A stretch of DNA of 64,000 nucleotides from CAYJLB01 sp964370845 (GCA_964370845.1 CAYJLB010000001.1:1-64000); one strand, 5' to 3'; shown: positions 50,390 through 59,031, counted from the stretch's first letter. Numbers and translations are program-made. Notes: generated by a model not told the origin, from the letters alone.

Positions 50390-51745
50390 ATGATAAACGT
50401 TTATGATATTTTAGAAACGATAAAGATGATTCAAGATGAATGTCTTGACATAAGAACAATTACAATGGGAATTTCTTTGCTTGATTGTATTGATAGCGAT
50501 ATTGATGTAGCTTGCAAAAAAGTTTACGATAAAATCACAACTAAGGCAAAAGACCTTGTGAAAGTTGGAGAAGAACTTGAGGTTGAATACGGTATTCCAA
50601 TCATAAATAAGAGAATTTCTGTTACTCCAATTGCGATTATTTCAGCAGCTTGCGGAGTTAGCCCTGTTCCTTTTGCAAAAACTATGGACGCAGCAGCAAA
50701 AGCTGTTGGAGTTAACCTAATCGGCGGTTATTCTGCCCTTGTGCAAAAAGGATTTTCTGCGGGTGATTTAGAGCTTATTAATTCTATCCCTGAGGCTTTA
50801 TCTGTTACAGAAAGAGTTTGTTCTTCTGTAAACGTTGGTTCTACTAAAACTGGGATTAACTTAGACGCTTGTAAAATTATGGGCGATATTGTAAAGAAAT
50901 CTGCCGAAGCTACTGTTGATAGTGCTTGTTTTGGTGCAGCGAAATTAGTTGTATTTTGTAATGCTGTTGAAGATAATCCGTTTATGGCGGGTGCATTCCA
51001 CGGCGTTGGCGAACCTGATTGTATGATTAACGTTGGTGTTTCCGGTCCTGGAGTAGTGCGTTCTGCCCTTGCTAAATACCCTGATGCTGATATTAGCGAA
51101 ATTGCTGACATTATAAAGAAAACTTCTTATAAAATTACTAGAGTTGGGCAATTAATTGGTGTTGAAGCATCAAAACGTCTTGGTGTTCCTTTTGGAATTG
51201 TTGACTTATCTCTTGCACCAACTCCTGCTGTTGGTGACAGTGTTGCTCATATTTTAGAAGAAATTGGACTTGAACAATGCGGAACTCACGGAACTACTTG
51301 TACCCTCGCCCTACTTAACGATGCAGTTAAAAAAGGTGGAGTTATGGCTTGTTCAAGAATTGGTGGATTATCGGGTGCATTTATCCCTGTTTCCGAAGAT
51401 GCGGGTATGATTGCAGCTGCTAAAAGCGGTTCAATTACCCTTGATAAATTAGAAGCTATGACAGCAGTTTGTTCTGTTGGGCTTGATATGATTGTTGTGC
51501 CTGGCGACATTACTCCTGACACTATTGCAGCAATTATAGCTGACGAAGCTGCAATTGGTATGGTAAACAACAAGACTACTGCTGTAAGAATTATTCCAGC
51601 TATTGGAATGGGTGTTGGCGAAGAACTTGATTGGGGCGGACTCTTTGGTTGTGGCCCTGTTATGAACATAAATTACAATTCTCCATCTAAATTTATTAAT
51701 CGTGGTGGACAAATTCCAGCTCCTTTACACAGCTTGAAAAACTAG
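50390..51745 (+). CDS. UPF0210 (DUF711, PFL-like fold) family protein
   Basis: 451 residues; conserved but biochemically undefined family predicted to share the PFL/ribonucleotide reductase barrel fold. Starts INVYDILETIKMI and contains DIRTITMGISLLDCID, the DSACFGAAKLVVFCNAVEDNPFMAGAFHG segment and CGTHGTTCTLALLNDAVKKGG. It has no RVSGYA radical loop and is not a glycyl-radical enzyme. The ACT protein at 49132 is its usual partner. GAAAGGAAATAGCATAATT precedes the ATG. A hairpin of the post-stop family follows. Confidence 0.93.
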   Translation: MINVYDILETIKMIQDECLDIRTITMGISLLDCIDSDIDVACKKVYDKITTKAKDLVKVGEELEVEYGIPIINKRISVTPIAIISAACGVSPVPFAKTMDAAAKAVGVNLIGGYSALVQKGFSAGDLELINSIPEALSVTERVCSSVNVGSTKTGINLDACKIMGDIVKKSAEATVDSACFGAAKLVVFCNAVEDNPFMAGAFHGVGEPDCMINVGVSGPGVVRSALAKYPDADISEIADIIKKTSYKITRVGQLIGVEASKRLGVPFGIVDLSLAPTPAVGDSVAHILEEIGLEQCGTHGTTCTLALLNDAVKKGGVMACSRIGGLSGAFIPVSEDAGMIAAAKSGSITLDKLEAMTAVCSVGLDMIVVPGDITPDTIAAIIADEAAIGMVNNKTTAVRIIPAIGMGVGEELDWGGLFGCGPVMNINYNSPSKFINRGGQIPAPLHSLKN

Positions 51746-51775
51746 GCAGACAACTCTGCCGTTATCCCCGTACTG
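51744..51775 (+). repeat. Post-stop hairpin element, copy F (after UPF0210)
   Basis: AGGCAGA-CAAC-TCTGCC starts inside the UPF0210 stop codon and is followed by GTTATCCCCGTA, the same position and flank pattern as copies A-D. The rest of the gap to ispE is AT-rich with a small CGAG/CTCG hairpin. Confidence 0.55.
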
Positions 51776-51863
51776 AACTTAACAAAATTAAAAAACCGAG
51801 TTTGCCATTCTCGAATAAACAACAATGGCTAAATTATTTTAAAATTAGGAGTGTAAAATTAAA

Positions 51864-52739
51864 ATGGACGACTCTATATCGGTGAAATCCCCAGCCAAAA
51901 TTAATATTTCTTTAGATATATTAGGGCAAAAAAATGACGGGTATCACTTTCTAAGGTCAATTATGCAATCAATTTCAATTTATGACAAATTGACAATTAC
52001 AAAAAACAACGAGGGGAAAATAGAAATTTCTTGTGACAATGATACAATTCCTTGCGATGAAAGTAATCTTGCATATAAAGGGGCAATTTCTTTCTTTAAT
52101 TATGCAAAAATTACTGATATTGGAATTGATATTAAGATAGAAAAAGGAATTCCAGCCCTTGCGGGACTTGCAGGCGGAAGTGCTGATGCTGCGGGTGCCA
52201 TCGTAGCGCTAAACGAACTTTATGACACCGATTTTTCTATGGAAGAACTCTGCGACATTGGTGAAAAAGTTGGTGCTGACGTTCCATTTTGCATTAAAGG
52301 TTCAACAGCTTTAGCTGAGGGAGTTGGAGATATTTTAAGTCCACTACCTTCCTTTCCTGAATGTTATTTTGTAGTAGTTAAGCCAAATTTTGACATAAGC
52401 ACTCCTGAAGCATTCAAAAAATATGACACTTTACATAATGCTAAATCTTCCGAATTTGACGATTTAGTTGCAGCTTTAGCGGTTGGAGATTTAAAAGAAA
52501 TTTCTACTTATTTATTCAACGCGTTAGAATATGCTTCACAAAACGAAGACATCAAAAAAATCAAATCCCAGCTTGTGGAAGAAGGTGCTTTAGGTGCTTT
52601 GATGACGGGAAGCGGTTCAGCTGTTTATGGAATTTTCGAGAAGAAGAAGCAAGCTATTTCTTGCGCAGACGAATTAGTAGATCTTTACCCATTTGTAAAG
52701 GTTTGTAAGCCTGTTACACATGGCTCAATTGTAGTTTAA
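51864..52739 (+). CDS. ispE: 4-diphosphocytidyl-2-C-methyl-D-erythritol kinase
   Basis: ATP-dependent step of the non-mevalonate isoprenoid pathway. 291 residues of the GHMP fold: SVKSPAKINISLDILGQKNDGYH at the N-terminus, the ATP loop PALAGLAGGSADAAGAI (~94-110) and the C-terminal GALMTGSGSAVYGIF. AGGAGTG precedes the ATG. Monocistronic between a hairpin and a strong terminator. Confidence 0.96.
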   Translation: MDDSISVKSPAKINISLDILGQKNDGYHFLRSIMQSISIYDKLTITKNNEGKIEISCDNDTIPCDESNLAYKGAISFFNYAKITDIGIDIKIEKGIPALAGLAGGSADAAGAIVALNELYDTDFSMEELCDIGEKVGADVPFCIKGSTALAEGVGDILSPLPSFPECYFVVVKPNFDISTPEAFKKYDTLHNAKSSEFDDLVAALAVGDLKEISTYLFNALEYASQNEDIKKIKSQLVEEGALGALMTGSGSAVYGIFEKKKQAISCADELVDLYPFVKVCKPVTHGSIVV

Positions 52740-52748
52740 GTATATGTA

Positions 52749-52800
52749 AAAAAAGTTATGACGAAATTTTCCAATTGTTTGTCATAACTTTTTTATTTTT
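52749..52800 (+). terminator. ispE terminator
   Basis: 14-bp stem AAAAAAGTTATGAC (52749-52762) / GTCATAACTTTTTT (52781-52794) with an 18-nt loop, continuing into T-rich sequence. Confidence 0.88.
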
Positions 52801-52871
52801 ATAGAAAAAATGCGAATATAATCCAAAATTTGCTGTCTATATAATTAGATTAGAAAGGATTGGTCATAATT

Positions 52872-53792
52872 ATGAAAAAAATTATTAGTATAGCACTTAT
52901 TTGCACCCTAGCATTATCAATTTTATCTGCTTGTAGCGGAGGAAATAGCGGTTCTCAAATTACAACTGAAACAACTGCTACTTCAAAAGTGTCGGAAACT
53001 ATTGATATTGAGCCTATGCCACCTGAAACAATGGCTGAAACAGTTATAGCTAGTGAAGGAATTACAAACGAGGCAATGGTAATGGATCCTAATTTTACAG
53101 GAACTGTTTCCTTAATAAAAGAAACATATGTAACCGTTAGCGTTTCAACTTATAACGAAGGCAGTGATTTAGGGGAAAGTGTAAGAATAAACTTATCTGA
53201 AGAATTCCCGTACAAAGTTGGCGATGTGATTACAGTTTTTTATAATAAGGCAACTAGAAGCCTTCCAGCGCAAGTAAGTAGCGTGCGAATTGAAGCATTT
53301 GACAACGCTGAAAGCACAGGTGAAGTAAATCCTACTATTCCTGAAACTACTGCTATAGAAACTACTCCAACTGTTGATATTTATAGTGAGTTTTTTAATG
53401 GAACTGTAGCAGAAATTTTTACTGGGAATGAAAAATTCTACTCTTACAATATAACTCCGGACGAAGATAGTTGGGTTTCTTCATCAGGTGATTTAGTTAG
53501 CATCTCTTTACCTAAAAATGACAGCTTTATTTTTGAACTAGGTGAAGTTATCACAATTGAATTTGACGGAATGGTTATGGAAAGTTATCCGCTACAAATT
53601 AATATTTTTTCAGTAAATGGAGTTCCTGTTGTTTATGAAACTGTGGAGCCAACCGAACCAATTGACCCTAACAGTATTGTCGCATATGATGTTGATAGTG
53701 GAACAACCACAATAATCCCAATTGATGAAATTGGCTCAAATTCAAATTCGAACAGCGAACAATCCTCACAAGCTTACGACCCAAATAAATAA
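52872..53792 (+). CDS. Lipoprotein with two tandem related beta domains
   Basis: 306 residues. Signal peptide with lipobox ILSAC (Cys20), then a Thr/Ser/Glu-rich linker. Two similar segments follow, FTGTVSLIKETYVTVSV..SVRINLSEEFPYKVGDVITVFYN..SLPAQVSSVRI and FNGTVAEIF..LVSISLPKNDSFIFELGEVITIEFDGMVMESYPLQINIFSV. Both share GTV, V-x-I-x-L, GxVITVxxxxxxxxxxPxQI, an OB-like pattern similar to the DUF3221 family. Threonine-rich spacers separate the domains. Ligand unknown. ATG 52872 is used; TTG 52860 lies in the ribosome-binding site. Confidence 0.82.
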   Translation: MKKIISIALICTLALSILSACSGGNSGSQITTETTATSKVSETIDIEPMPPETMAETVIASEGITNEAMVMDPNFTGTVSLIKETYVTVSVSTYNEGSDLGESVRINLSEEFPYKVGDVITVFYNKATRSLPAQVSSVRIEAFDNAESTGEVNPTIPETTAIETTPTVDIYSEFFNGTVAEIFTGNEKFYSYNITPDEDSWVSSSGDLVSISLPKNDSFIFELGEVITIEFDGMVMESYPLQINIFSVNGVPVVYETVEPTEPIDPNSIVAYDVDSGTTTIIPIDEIGSNSNSNSEQSSQAYDPNK

Positions 53793-53796
53793 AACT

Positions 53797-53833
53797 AAAA
53801 CTGCATTCAAAAAAAATGAATGCAGTTTTATAT
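53797..53833 (+). terminator. Terminator after the 52.9-kb lipoprotein gene
   Basis: 13-bp stem AAAACTGCATTCA (53797-53809) / TGAATGCAGTTTT (53817-53829) with an A-rich loop; it lies between convergent genes and may act both ways. Confidence 0.85.
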
Positions 53834-53868
53834 TTTATGTAACATTATTTTTTAGCCAACAAAGACAT

Positions 53869-54144
53869 CTACAGCGATTTACACGTTTTTGAATAAGCAA
53901 AAAGCGCTAAAATCACAGTAAATATTTGCGAAATAGTAACCTTTAAAGAAATTCCAAAGGTTAACTTTATTATAATAAGGTCTAAAGTAACAGGGCTATT
54001 AGCACCAATTCCAATAGATTGTCCCCAAGATAACCAGTCAAGAAAAGAGTTCCCCTCGCAAAGATAAGCAATAAATGAACCAACAGCTATCCCCGCAAGT
54101 AGGAAAAATACAAACGCTAAATTCTTTTTAAAATTCCCTTTCAT
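53869..54144 (-). CDS. DUF4321 small membrane protein
   Basis: 91 residues with two membrane segments (LAFVFFLLAGIAVGSFIAYLC and ITISQIFTVILALFAY-type) and the central SPVTLDLIIIKLTFGISLKV typical of DUF4321. The family is common in Clostridia near division and envelope genes; no function is known. AAAAGGAATTTGTTAAT precedes the ATG. It follows the S1-domain gene by 36 bp on the same strand. Confidence 0.85.
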   Translation of the reverse strand: MKGNFKKNLAFVFFLLAGIAVGSFIAYLCEGNSFLDWLSWGQSIGIGANSPVTLDLIIIKLTFGISLKVTISQIFTVILALFAYSKTCKSL

Positions 54145-54180
54145 ATTAACAAATTCCTTTTAGAAGATTTATTTTATAGG

Positions 54181-54759
54181 TTAAGGACGACCACGACGGG
54201 AAGTGCCTTTGCGTTTTCCGTCAAGATTACGCTTAATATCACCCATTTTTTCTTCACTATTTTGTTTGAATTTGCTTAACATATCTTCAAAAGAAGCAGG
54301 TCCCGCCGCAACAGGAGTTGCGTTCCAATTTTGTTGTGGAGGTCTAGCGTTAGCTGGCTTTTGTCCACCGTTGTCATTGGATTTAGGTGGAAAACTTTTT
54401 GGTGGGAAACTTTTAGGTTTAAATCCACCTTCACTGCGATTTCCGCCGCCATTCCCTCCATTATTTCCGCCAAAATTACCTCTTTTTTCATTGTTAAATG
54501 GTTTTCTTTGTGGTCTTGCTTCTTGAGGCATTGCCTTTTTAATTGAAAGTGAAATTTTCCCATCATCGCCAACAGTAAGGACTTTAACTTTTACAGTTTC
54601 CCCCTCTTTGATGTGGTCTTTTATTTCGTTTACAAAAGTGTTTGCCACTTCCGAAATATGTACAAGTCCAGTAGTTTTCTCATCAATTTCAACAAATGCT
54701 CCAAATTTCGTTATTCCCGATACTTTTCCCTCGTAGATTTCCCCTATTTCTAATTGCAT
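54181..54759 (-). CDS. S1-domain RNA-binding protein (YabR-like)
   Basis: 192 residues. One S1 domain at ~1-73 (MQLEIGEIYEGKVSGITKFGAFVEIDEKTTGLVHISEVAN, VKVKVLTVGDDGKISLSIKKA). The rest is a Gly/Asn/Arg/Pro-rich disordered tail, including KSFPPKSFPPK, ending in KRKGTSRRGRP, which suggests RNA binding. It lies 24 bp downstream of divIC, the arrangement of divIC-yabR in Bacillus. Confidence 0.92.
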   Translation of the reverse strand: MQLEIGEIYEGKVSGITKFGAFVEIDEKTTGLVHISEVANTFVNEIKDHIKEGETVKVKVLTVGDDGKISLSIKKAMPQEARPQRKPFNNEKRGNFGGNNGGNGGGNRSEGGFKPKSFPPKSFPPKSNDNGGQKPANARPPQQNWNATPVAAGPASFEDMLSKFKQNSEEKMGDIKRNLDGKRKGTSRRGRP

Positions 54760-54783
54760 AAAAGCTTAATGTCCTCTCTAAAT

Positions 54784-55095
54784 TTAGTTTTTTGAAATAA
54801 TATAAATTCTTGTTTCATCTTTATAGGCATAACCATATTCCTCAATAGCAATACGTCGAATGTAATCGTCGGAATTTGCTAGGTTTAAAAGGCTATTATA
54901 CTCATCATTTTTGGATTTTGCAAGTTCCAATTGTTGTTCTAAAAGTAGAATTTCGCTTTCTTTTTGTGAAATTTCCATTTGCTGAAAAAAGAAAACGTAA
55001 ATCACATAAACAACCATTACAATAACTGCAAAAGTAAGCAGCTTAAAGACAAAGCCTTTTTTCTCTGTTTTTTTATTTAATTTATCCTTTGCCAA
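54784..55095 (-). CDS. divIC: Septum formation initiator DivIC/FtsB
   Basis: 103-residue bitopic protein of the divisome. Basic N-terminus, one membrane helix (LLTFAVIVMVVYVIYVFFF), then a coiled coil (QKESEILLLEQQLELAKSKNDEYNSLLNLANSDDYIRRIAIEEYGYAYKDE) with the family ending YGYAxxxE. The start is a TTG at 55095 behind AGGGGGTGG. Between yabQ and yabR as in Bacillus. Confidence 0.93.
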   Translation of the reverse strand: MAKDKLNKKTEKKGFVFKLLTFAVIVMVVYVIYVFFFQQMEISQKESEILLLEQQLELAKSKNDEYNSLLNLANSDDYIRRIAIEEYGYAYKDETRIYIISKN

Positions 55096-55194
55096 GAAGC
55101 CACCCCCTTAATTAAAGTCACCTATATAGAATACATTATACTATATTTTCACACAATTATCAAGAAGAATTTTATTTTTGGTTGAATTAATAAT

Positions 55195-55611
55195 TTATAA
55201 TGGTATATTTTCGGAATTATCCGTCATAATATCTAAATTATTTGAATTTTTTGTTAATTTTTTGCGGAATATCCACTCGATTGTTTTTTTGCACAAGCTA
55301 ACAATGATTCTTATAACCTTAATCACAATATTTCCAAGAGTTAAAATATAAAGGACAAATCCTAAAAAAGCTCCAATAAAAATAAATCCACGAATTTCAC
55401 TTCGCCCAACGGACACTGTAAAAAGAAAAACGCAAAAAGCAAAAAAAATCACATATATAACGTCTTCAATTATAATAATAACTTTTTTGTGCGGGAAAAT
55501 TTCTCGCACTGCACGGAAAATATCAAAAGGCAGCGCAAGAAAAGCTCCCAAAACACAGGACAAAAGAAAAATTTGGCATTGTTGTGTAACATTAAAAAAA
55601 GTTTCCATCAT
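55195..55611 (-). CDS. yabQ: Spore cortex biosynthesis membrane protein YabQ
   Basis: 138 residues with four or five membrane segments; QCQIFLLSCVLGAFLALPFDIFRAVREIFPHKKVIIIIEDVIY is the typical YabQ opening. In Bacillus it is made in the mother cell and needed for cortex formation. Its ATG overlaps the yabP stop (ATGA). Its presence is good evidence that the organism is, or recently was, a spore former. Confidence 0.92.
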   Translation of the reverse strand: MMETFFNVTQQCQIFLLSCVLGAFLALPFDIFRAVREIFPHKKVIIIIEDVIYVIFFAFCVFLFTVSVGRSEIRGFIFIGAFLGFVLYILTLGNIVIKVIRIIVSLCKKTIEWIFRKKLTKNSNNLDIMTDNSENIPL

Positions 55612-55892
55612 TTGAATAACCTTGAGAAGAAAGTTGGGGCTTTTGTCTTATCACGTTCGCCATAAACAATAGAGAAAACATCACCCTCTACCGAAAGATG
55701 CCCTGTTTCAACGTTTATGTTATTAATATGAAGGTTTCTTCCTTGTACGACCAGCTCCCCTAGCTGAGTGAAAAGAGAAATTTTATTTTCATCAAAAGAA
55801 TCTACGTCAGTTACTCCAGTAAGATTTAGCACTTGTCTATTTTCTAAAGTCAAATTATGAAATCCACTAGACTCAAAATTTTCAATATTCAT
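55608..55892 (-). CDS. yabP: Sporulation protein YabP
   Basis: 94 residues of the YabP/YqfC family: HNLTLENRQVLNLTGVTDVDSFDENKISLFTQLGELVVQGRNLHI and GHLSVEGDVFSIVYGE. Mother-cell sporulation protein coupled to yabQ. ATG 55892 is used; an in-frame ATG four codons upstream overlaps the GAAAGGGATG. A sigma-E-like promoter lies ~50 bp upstream. Confidence 0.93.
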   Translation of the reverse strand: MNIENFESSGFHNLTLENRQVLNLTGVTDVDSFDENKISLFTQLGELVVQGRNLHINNINVETGHLSVEGDVFSIVYGERDKTKAPTFFSRLFK

Positions 55893-55938
55893 AATGATAA
55901 CCATCCCTTTCTTTGTTTTAAAAGAGGTTCTTTAATAG

Positions 55939-55967
55939 AATATATGCGAAAATAAAGTGTTAAATGC
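55939..55967 (-). promoter_or_regulatory. Candidate sigma-E promoter of yabPQ
   Basis: On the minus strand GCATTTA (55967-55961), a 14-nt spacer and CATATATT (55946-55939). The consensus for sporulation sigma-E is KMATATT-N13-15-CATACANT; the -10 matches 7 of 8 and the -35 5 of 7. Bacillus yabP is sigma-E controlled, which fits. Confidence 0.45.
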
Positions 55968-55970
55968 TTT

Positions 55971-56075
55971 TATAGTAAATTAAGGTAGAAAACACAACAG
56001 AAAACAAGTAAAAAGCTTTGATTTATGCGTTTTTTTACTTGAAAGCTGTTAGTGTTTTCCACTTAATTCACTATA
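55971..56075. mobile_element. 105-bp MITE-like palindromic element
   Basis: The termini are TATAGTAAATTAAG and CTTAATTCACTATA, and the two halves are imperfect inverted repeats over ~46 bp (also AGAAAACACAACAG / CTGTTAGTGTTTTC and CAAGTAAAAA / TTTTTACTTG) around a ~12-bp centre. It has no coding capacity and sits in the gap between yabP and an ABC ATPase gene. The TA-flanked ends fit a mariner/IS630-type miniature element; no parent transposase is in the window. Confidence 0.6.
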
Positions 56076-56084
56076 TTATAAATA

Positions 56085-56753
56085 TCAATCAAGTATTTTT
56101 CCATCATGAATTTTTACTATCCGAGATGCAAGAGTTGAAATTTTATTATCGTGTGTAATTAAAATGATTGTTATCCCCTGTTCATTTAAGTTAAGGAGCA
56201 AATTTGTTATCTCCACCCCTGTTTTGCTGTCTAAATTCCCTGTAGGCTCGTCTGCTAGTATTATTTCTGGGTCATTTGCAATCGCCCGTGCTATGGCAAC
56301 CCTTTGCTGTTGTCCTCCTGACATTTCTGAGGGTTTATGATGATTTCTGTCCGAAAGTCCTACTTTTTCTAAAGCTAAAAGGGTCTTTTTATGCCGAACT
56401 TTTTTAGACAACCGCTTATAAACTAGAGGCAACTCTACATTTTCATAGGCTGTAAGAGTAGGAATAAGATTAAAACTTTGAAATATAAATCCAATTTTCT
56501 CTCTCCGAATTTTAGATAAATCTTTGTCCCTTAGTTTAGAAATATCTTTCCCCTCAAGGAGATATTCACCACTTTCCACTCCATCTAAACAACCTAAAAT
56601 ATTCATTAGAGTGCTTTTCCCTGAACCTGATGTGCCTATAATCGCCAAAAATTCCCCTTTCTCCACCTTTAAATCAACTGATGAAAGAGCATTAATTTCA
56701 TTTTCACCAAGAAGATATGTTTTAGAAACCTCTTTAATATTAATCAAACTCAT
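56085..56753 (-). CDS. ABC transporter ATP-binding protein (MacB/LolD-like), without a linked permease
   Basis: 222 residues. Walker A IIGTSGSGKSTLMN, Q-loop FIFQSFNLIPTLTAYENVELPL, signature MSGGQQQRVAIARA, Walker B IILADEPTGNLDS and H-loop LITHDN are all intact. This subfamily normally pairs with an FtsX-like permease (antimicrobial peptide export, lipoprotein release, cell-wall hydrolase control), but none is adjacent here: the gene ends at a MITE-like palindrome and then yabP. AAAGGAATGACTATATAA precedes the ATG. Confidence 0.93.
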   Translation of the reverse strand: MSLINIKEVSKTYLLGENEINALSSVDLKVEKGEFLAIIGTSGSGKSTLMNILGCLDGVESGEYLLEGKDISKLRDKDLSKIRREKIGFIFQSFNLIPTLTAYENVELPLVYKRLSKKVRHKKTLLALEKVGLSDRNHHKPSEMSGGQQQRVAIARAIANDPEIILADEPTGNLDSKTGVEITNLLLNLNEQGITIILITHDNKISTLASRIVKIHDGKILD

Positions 56754-56834
56754 TTATATAGTCATTCCTTTCCTGTATCATTAAATTTATCAATTATATT
56801 CTTATCAAATTTGTTAAAAATAATACAAAAATAC

Positions 56835-56883
56835 TTGACAAATAAATACAAGTGTGATATTGTATATATATTACATACACACT
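56835..56883 (+). promoter_or_regulatory. Promoter and dyad operator of the NatA/NatB/TraB operon
   Basis: TTGACA (56835-56840), 17-nt spacer, TATTGT (56858-56863). A long dyad covers the -10: AGTGTG (56851-56856) with CACACT (56878-56883), and inside it TGTA (56861-56864) with TACA (56872-56875). This resembles operators of GntR/YtrA-type repressors that control ABC exporters; no such regulator is in the window. Confidence 0.55.
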
Positions 56884-56918
56884 TTAGTTTGAATTATTAT
56901 AGAAAGGACGGAAATTTT

Positions 56919-57662
56919 ATGCCTAAAGTATTAGAAGTAAAGAATATTTCCAAGCAATATAGCAAAGTTTTAGCTGTTGATGATGTAAGTTTTGATATTG
57001 AAAAGGGGGAGATTTTCGCTCTAATTGGACCTAACGGAGCTGGAAAAACCACTACAATACGAATGATTGCAACATTATTGAAATCCACTTCCGGGGACGC
57101 GGTTGTAAATGGATTTAGCATAAATAGCAAACCAGAAATGGTGAGGGAAAGTATAACTTATCTCCCTGATGAAGCTGGTGCATATAAAACAATGACAGGG
57201 ATTGGCTACTTAAAATTTATGGCTTCACTATTTACAAATGACAAATCAAAACAGCTTGAATATGTAAACACAGCAATAAAATGCTCCGAATTAGGAGATC
57301 GACTTGAAGAAAAAATCGGAAGTTATTCAAGAGGTATGATAAGAAAGCTACTGCTTTCGAGAGCAATTATGACAAAACCAGCTTTAGCTATTTTAGATGA
57401 ACCAACTTCAGGGCTTGACATAATTAACGCCCTTGAAATTAGAAATATGATAAAAAACCTTGCCGCTGAGGGAATGTCATTTTTATTATCTTCACATAAT
57501 ATGCTTGAAATTGAGCATTTGTCTGACCGAGTAGGAATTATTGCAAAAGGGCATCTTCTCGAAGTAGGAACTAGTGCTGAAATAAAAGAAAAACATTCAG
57601 CAACAAATTTAGAAGAAGTTTTCCAAAAAATCGTATCAACATACGGAAAATATGATGTTTAG
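56919..57662 (+). CDS. ABC transporter ATP-binding protein (NatA-like)
   Basis: 247 residues. Walker A LIGPNGAGKTTTIRMIA, signature YSRGMIRKLLLSRA, Walker B ALAILDEPTSGLD and H-loop LSSHNM are intact. The TLLKSTSGDAVVNGF and LPDEAGAYKTMTGIGYLKFMASLF segments place it with NatA-type exporters. It is the first gene of a three-gene operon and its permease follows after 21 bp. ATG 56919 has AAAGGACGG upstream; the frame extends to 56811 but includes the promoter. Confidence 0.94.
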   Translation: MPKVLEVKNISKQYSKVLAVDDVSFDIEKGEIFALIGPNGAGKTTTIRMIATLLKSTSGDAVVNGFSINSKPEMVRESITYLPDEAGAYKTMTGIGYLKFMASLFTNDKSKQLEYVNTAIKCSELGDRLEEKIGSYSRGMIRKLLLSRAIMTKPALAILDEPTSGLDIINALEIRNMIKNLAAEGMSFLLSSHNMLEIEHLSDRVGIIAKGHLLEVGTSAEIKEKHSATNLEEVFQKIVSTYGKYDV

Positions 57663-57683
57663 TCTATAGAAAGGAGAATTTAT

Positions 57684-59009
57684 ATGAAATTTATTAGTTT
57701 ATTTAAAAAAGAAATTAAAGAAATGGTTACAGGACAAATGATTATCGGACTTGTTCTTACTTTAATAGGATTTTATTTTCTTGGAACACTTAGCGACGGA
57801 ATTATAAATGATGCAATTGACGATTCACAAACTATAAACCTTGTAAATCACGATGAAAGTGAATTTACAGCCTCTCTTTTAGAACAGCTAGAAATGCAAA
57901 ATATCGAAATTAATTTAGTTGAAGCAACAGCTGGAAATTATCAAGTTGTTTTAGCGGAAAATGATTTAAGCTCCCTTTTAGTAATTCCAGAAGATTTTTC
58001 TTTAGCACTAGAAGACGGAAAAACTGCAACTCTTGAAACTTACAGCGTAATGCTAGGAACTTCAATGCTTAGCAATATTTCGGGAACTTCCACTTCAGCT
58101 TATGCAACAATTTTTTCCGAAGCTATTCAAACTTTAAAACTTGCGGAAGAATTATCCCTTGAAGAAGCAGCTTTAATTATGAATCCAATCACAATTGAAG
58201 AAACTACCATTGTCGGTGAAAATTCATCTCGAATTTCTTTAAGTGCGATTTCAAATTATGTTTCCTCACAAACAACTTTTGTACCTGTTATAGTATTTTT
58301 GCTTGTAATGTTCTCTGCGCAAATGATTATCGGTGCAATTTCTACAGAAAAAATAGATAAAACCCTTGAAACATTGCTTTCAACTCCTGTTTCAAGAGCC
58401 TCAATCTTAACAGCAAAAATGCTTGCTGCAGGTAGCGTTGCAGGGATTTACGCAATAGTATTTATGTTTTCTTTCAACAATTTTATGGGCGGTATGTTGG
58501 GAGATTTAACAACTCAAGCTGGTGTTGTAGACGCAATTGAGCACTTAGGGTTAAATTTACTGCCAACAGATTATGTTTTAATAGGAATTCAATTATTCTT
58601 ATCAATTCTAATTGCACTTTCAGTTTCATTAATTCTCGGTGCGTTGGCAAAAGACGTAAAAAGTGCACAATCAGCAGTTGCACCAATGACTGTAGTGCTA
58701 ATTATTCCATACACTTTATCAATGTTCACTGACATAAACACTTTACCTTTAATAGGAAGAATTTTGATTAATATTATCCCTTTCACCCACACTTTCACAG
58801 CTTTTTCAAATGTTATGATGGGCGAAATGACAATGTTCTGGATTGGTGTTGCATATCAATTAATCTTCTTGTTTGTGTGTATGTTCTTTGCAGTAAAAGT
58901 ATTTATGACAGACAAAATCTTCACTATTTCATTAAATTTAGGTCAAAAAAATAAATTTAAAAAATCTAAAAAAAGCAAATTATCTCTAGGCAATAAAACA
59001 TTCAAATAA
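57684..59009 (+). CDS. ABC-2 type permease (NatB-like)
   Basis: 441 residues. One N-terminal helix after KKEIKEMVTGQMIIGLVLTLIGFYFL, a large extracytoplasmic domain (~35-190), then five or six helices; ISTEKIDKTLETLLSTPVSRASILTAKMLAAG is the conserved cytoplasmic loop of NatB/YhaP-type exporters. A basic tail (KKSKKSKLSL) ends the protein. It pairs with the upstream ATPase, and substrate could be sodium, a peptide or a drug. Confidence 0.92.
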   Translation: MKFISLFKKEIKEMVTGQMIIGLVLTLIGFYFLGTLSDGIINDAIDDSQTINLVNHDESEFTASLLEQLEMQNIEINLVEATAGNYQVVLAENDLSSLLVIPEDFSLALEDGKTATLETYSVMLGTSMLSNISGTSTSAYATIFSEAIQTLKLAEELSLEEAALIMNPITIEETTIVGENSSRISLSAISNYVSSQTTFVPVIVFLLVMFSAQMIIGAISTEKIDKTLETLLSTPVSRASILTAKMLAAGSVAGIYAIVFMFSFNNFMGGMLGDLTTQAGVVDAIEHLGLNLLPTDYVLIGIQLFLSILIALSVSLILGALAKDVKSAQSAVAPMTVVLIIPYTLSMFTDINTLPLIGRILINIIPFTHTFTAFSNVMMGEMTMFWIGVAYQLIFLFVCMFFAVKVFMTDKIFTISLNLGQKNKFKKSKKSKLSLGNKTFK

Positions 59010-59031
59010 AAGAAAAGGAACTAAATAAATT

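Noticed and set aside
50390..51745. UPF0210 protein as a second glycyl-radical enzyme
   Set aside because: Its family is sometimes labelled PFL-like for its predicted fold, but it has no RVSGYA radical loop, so it cannot use the same chemistry.
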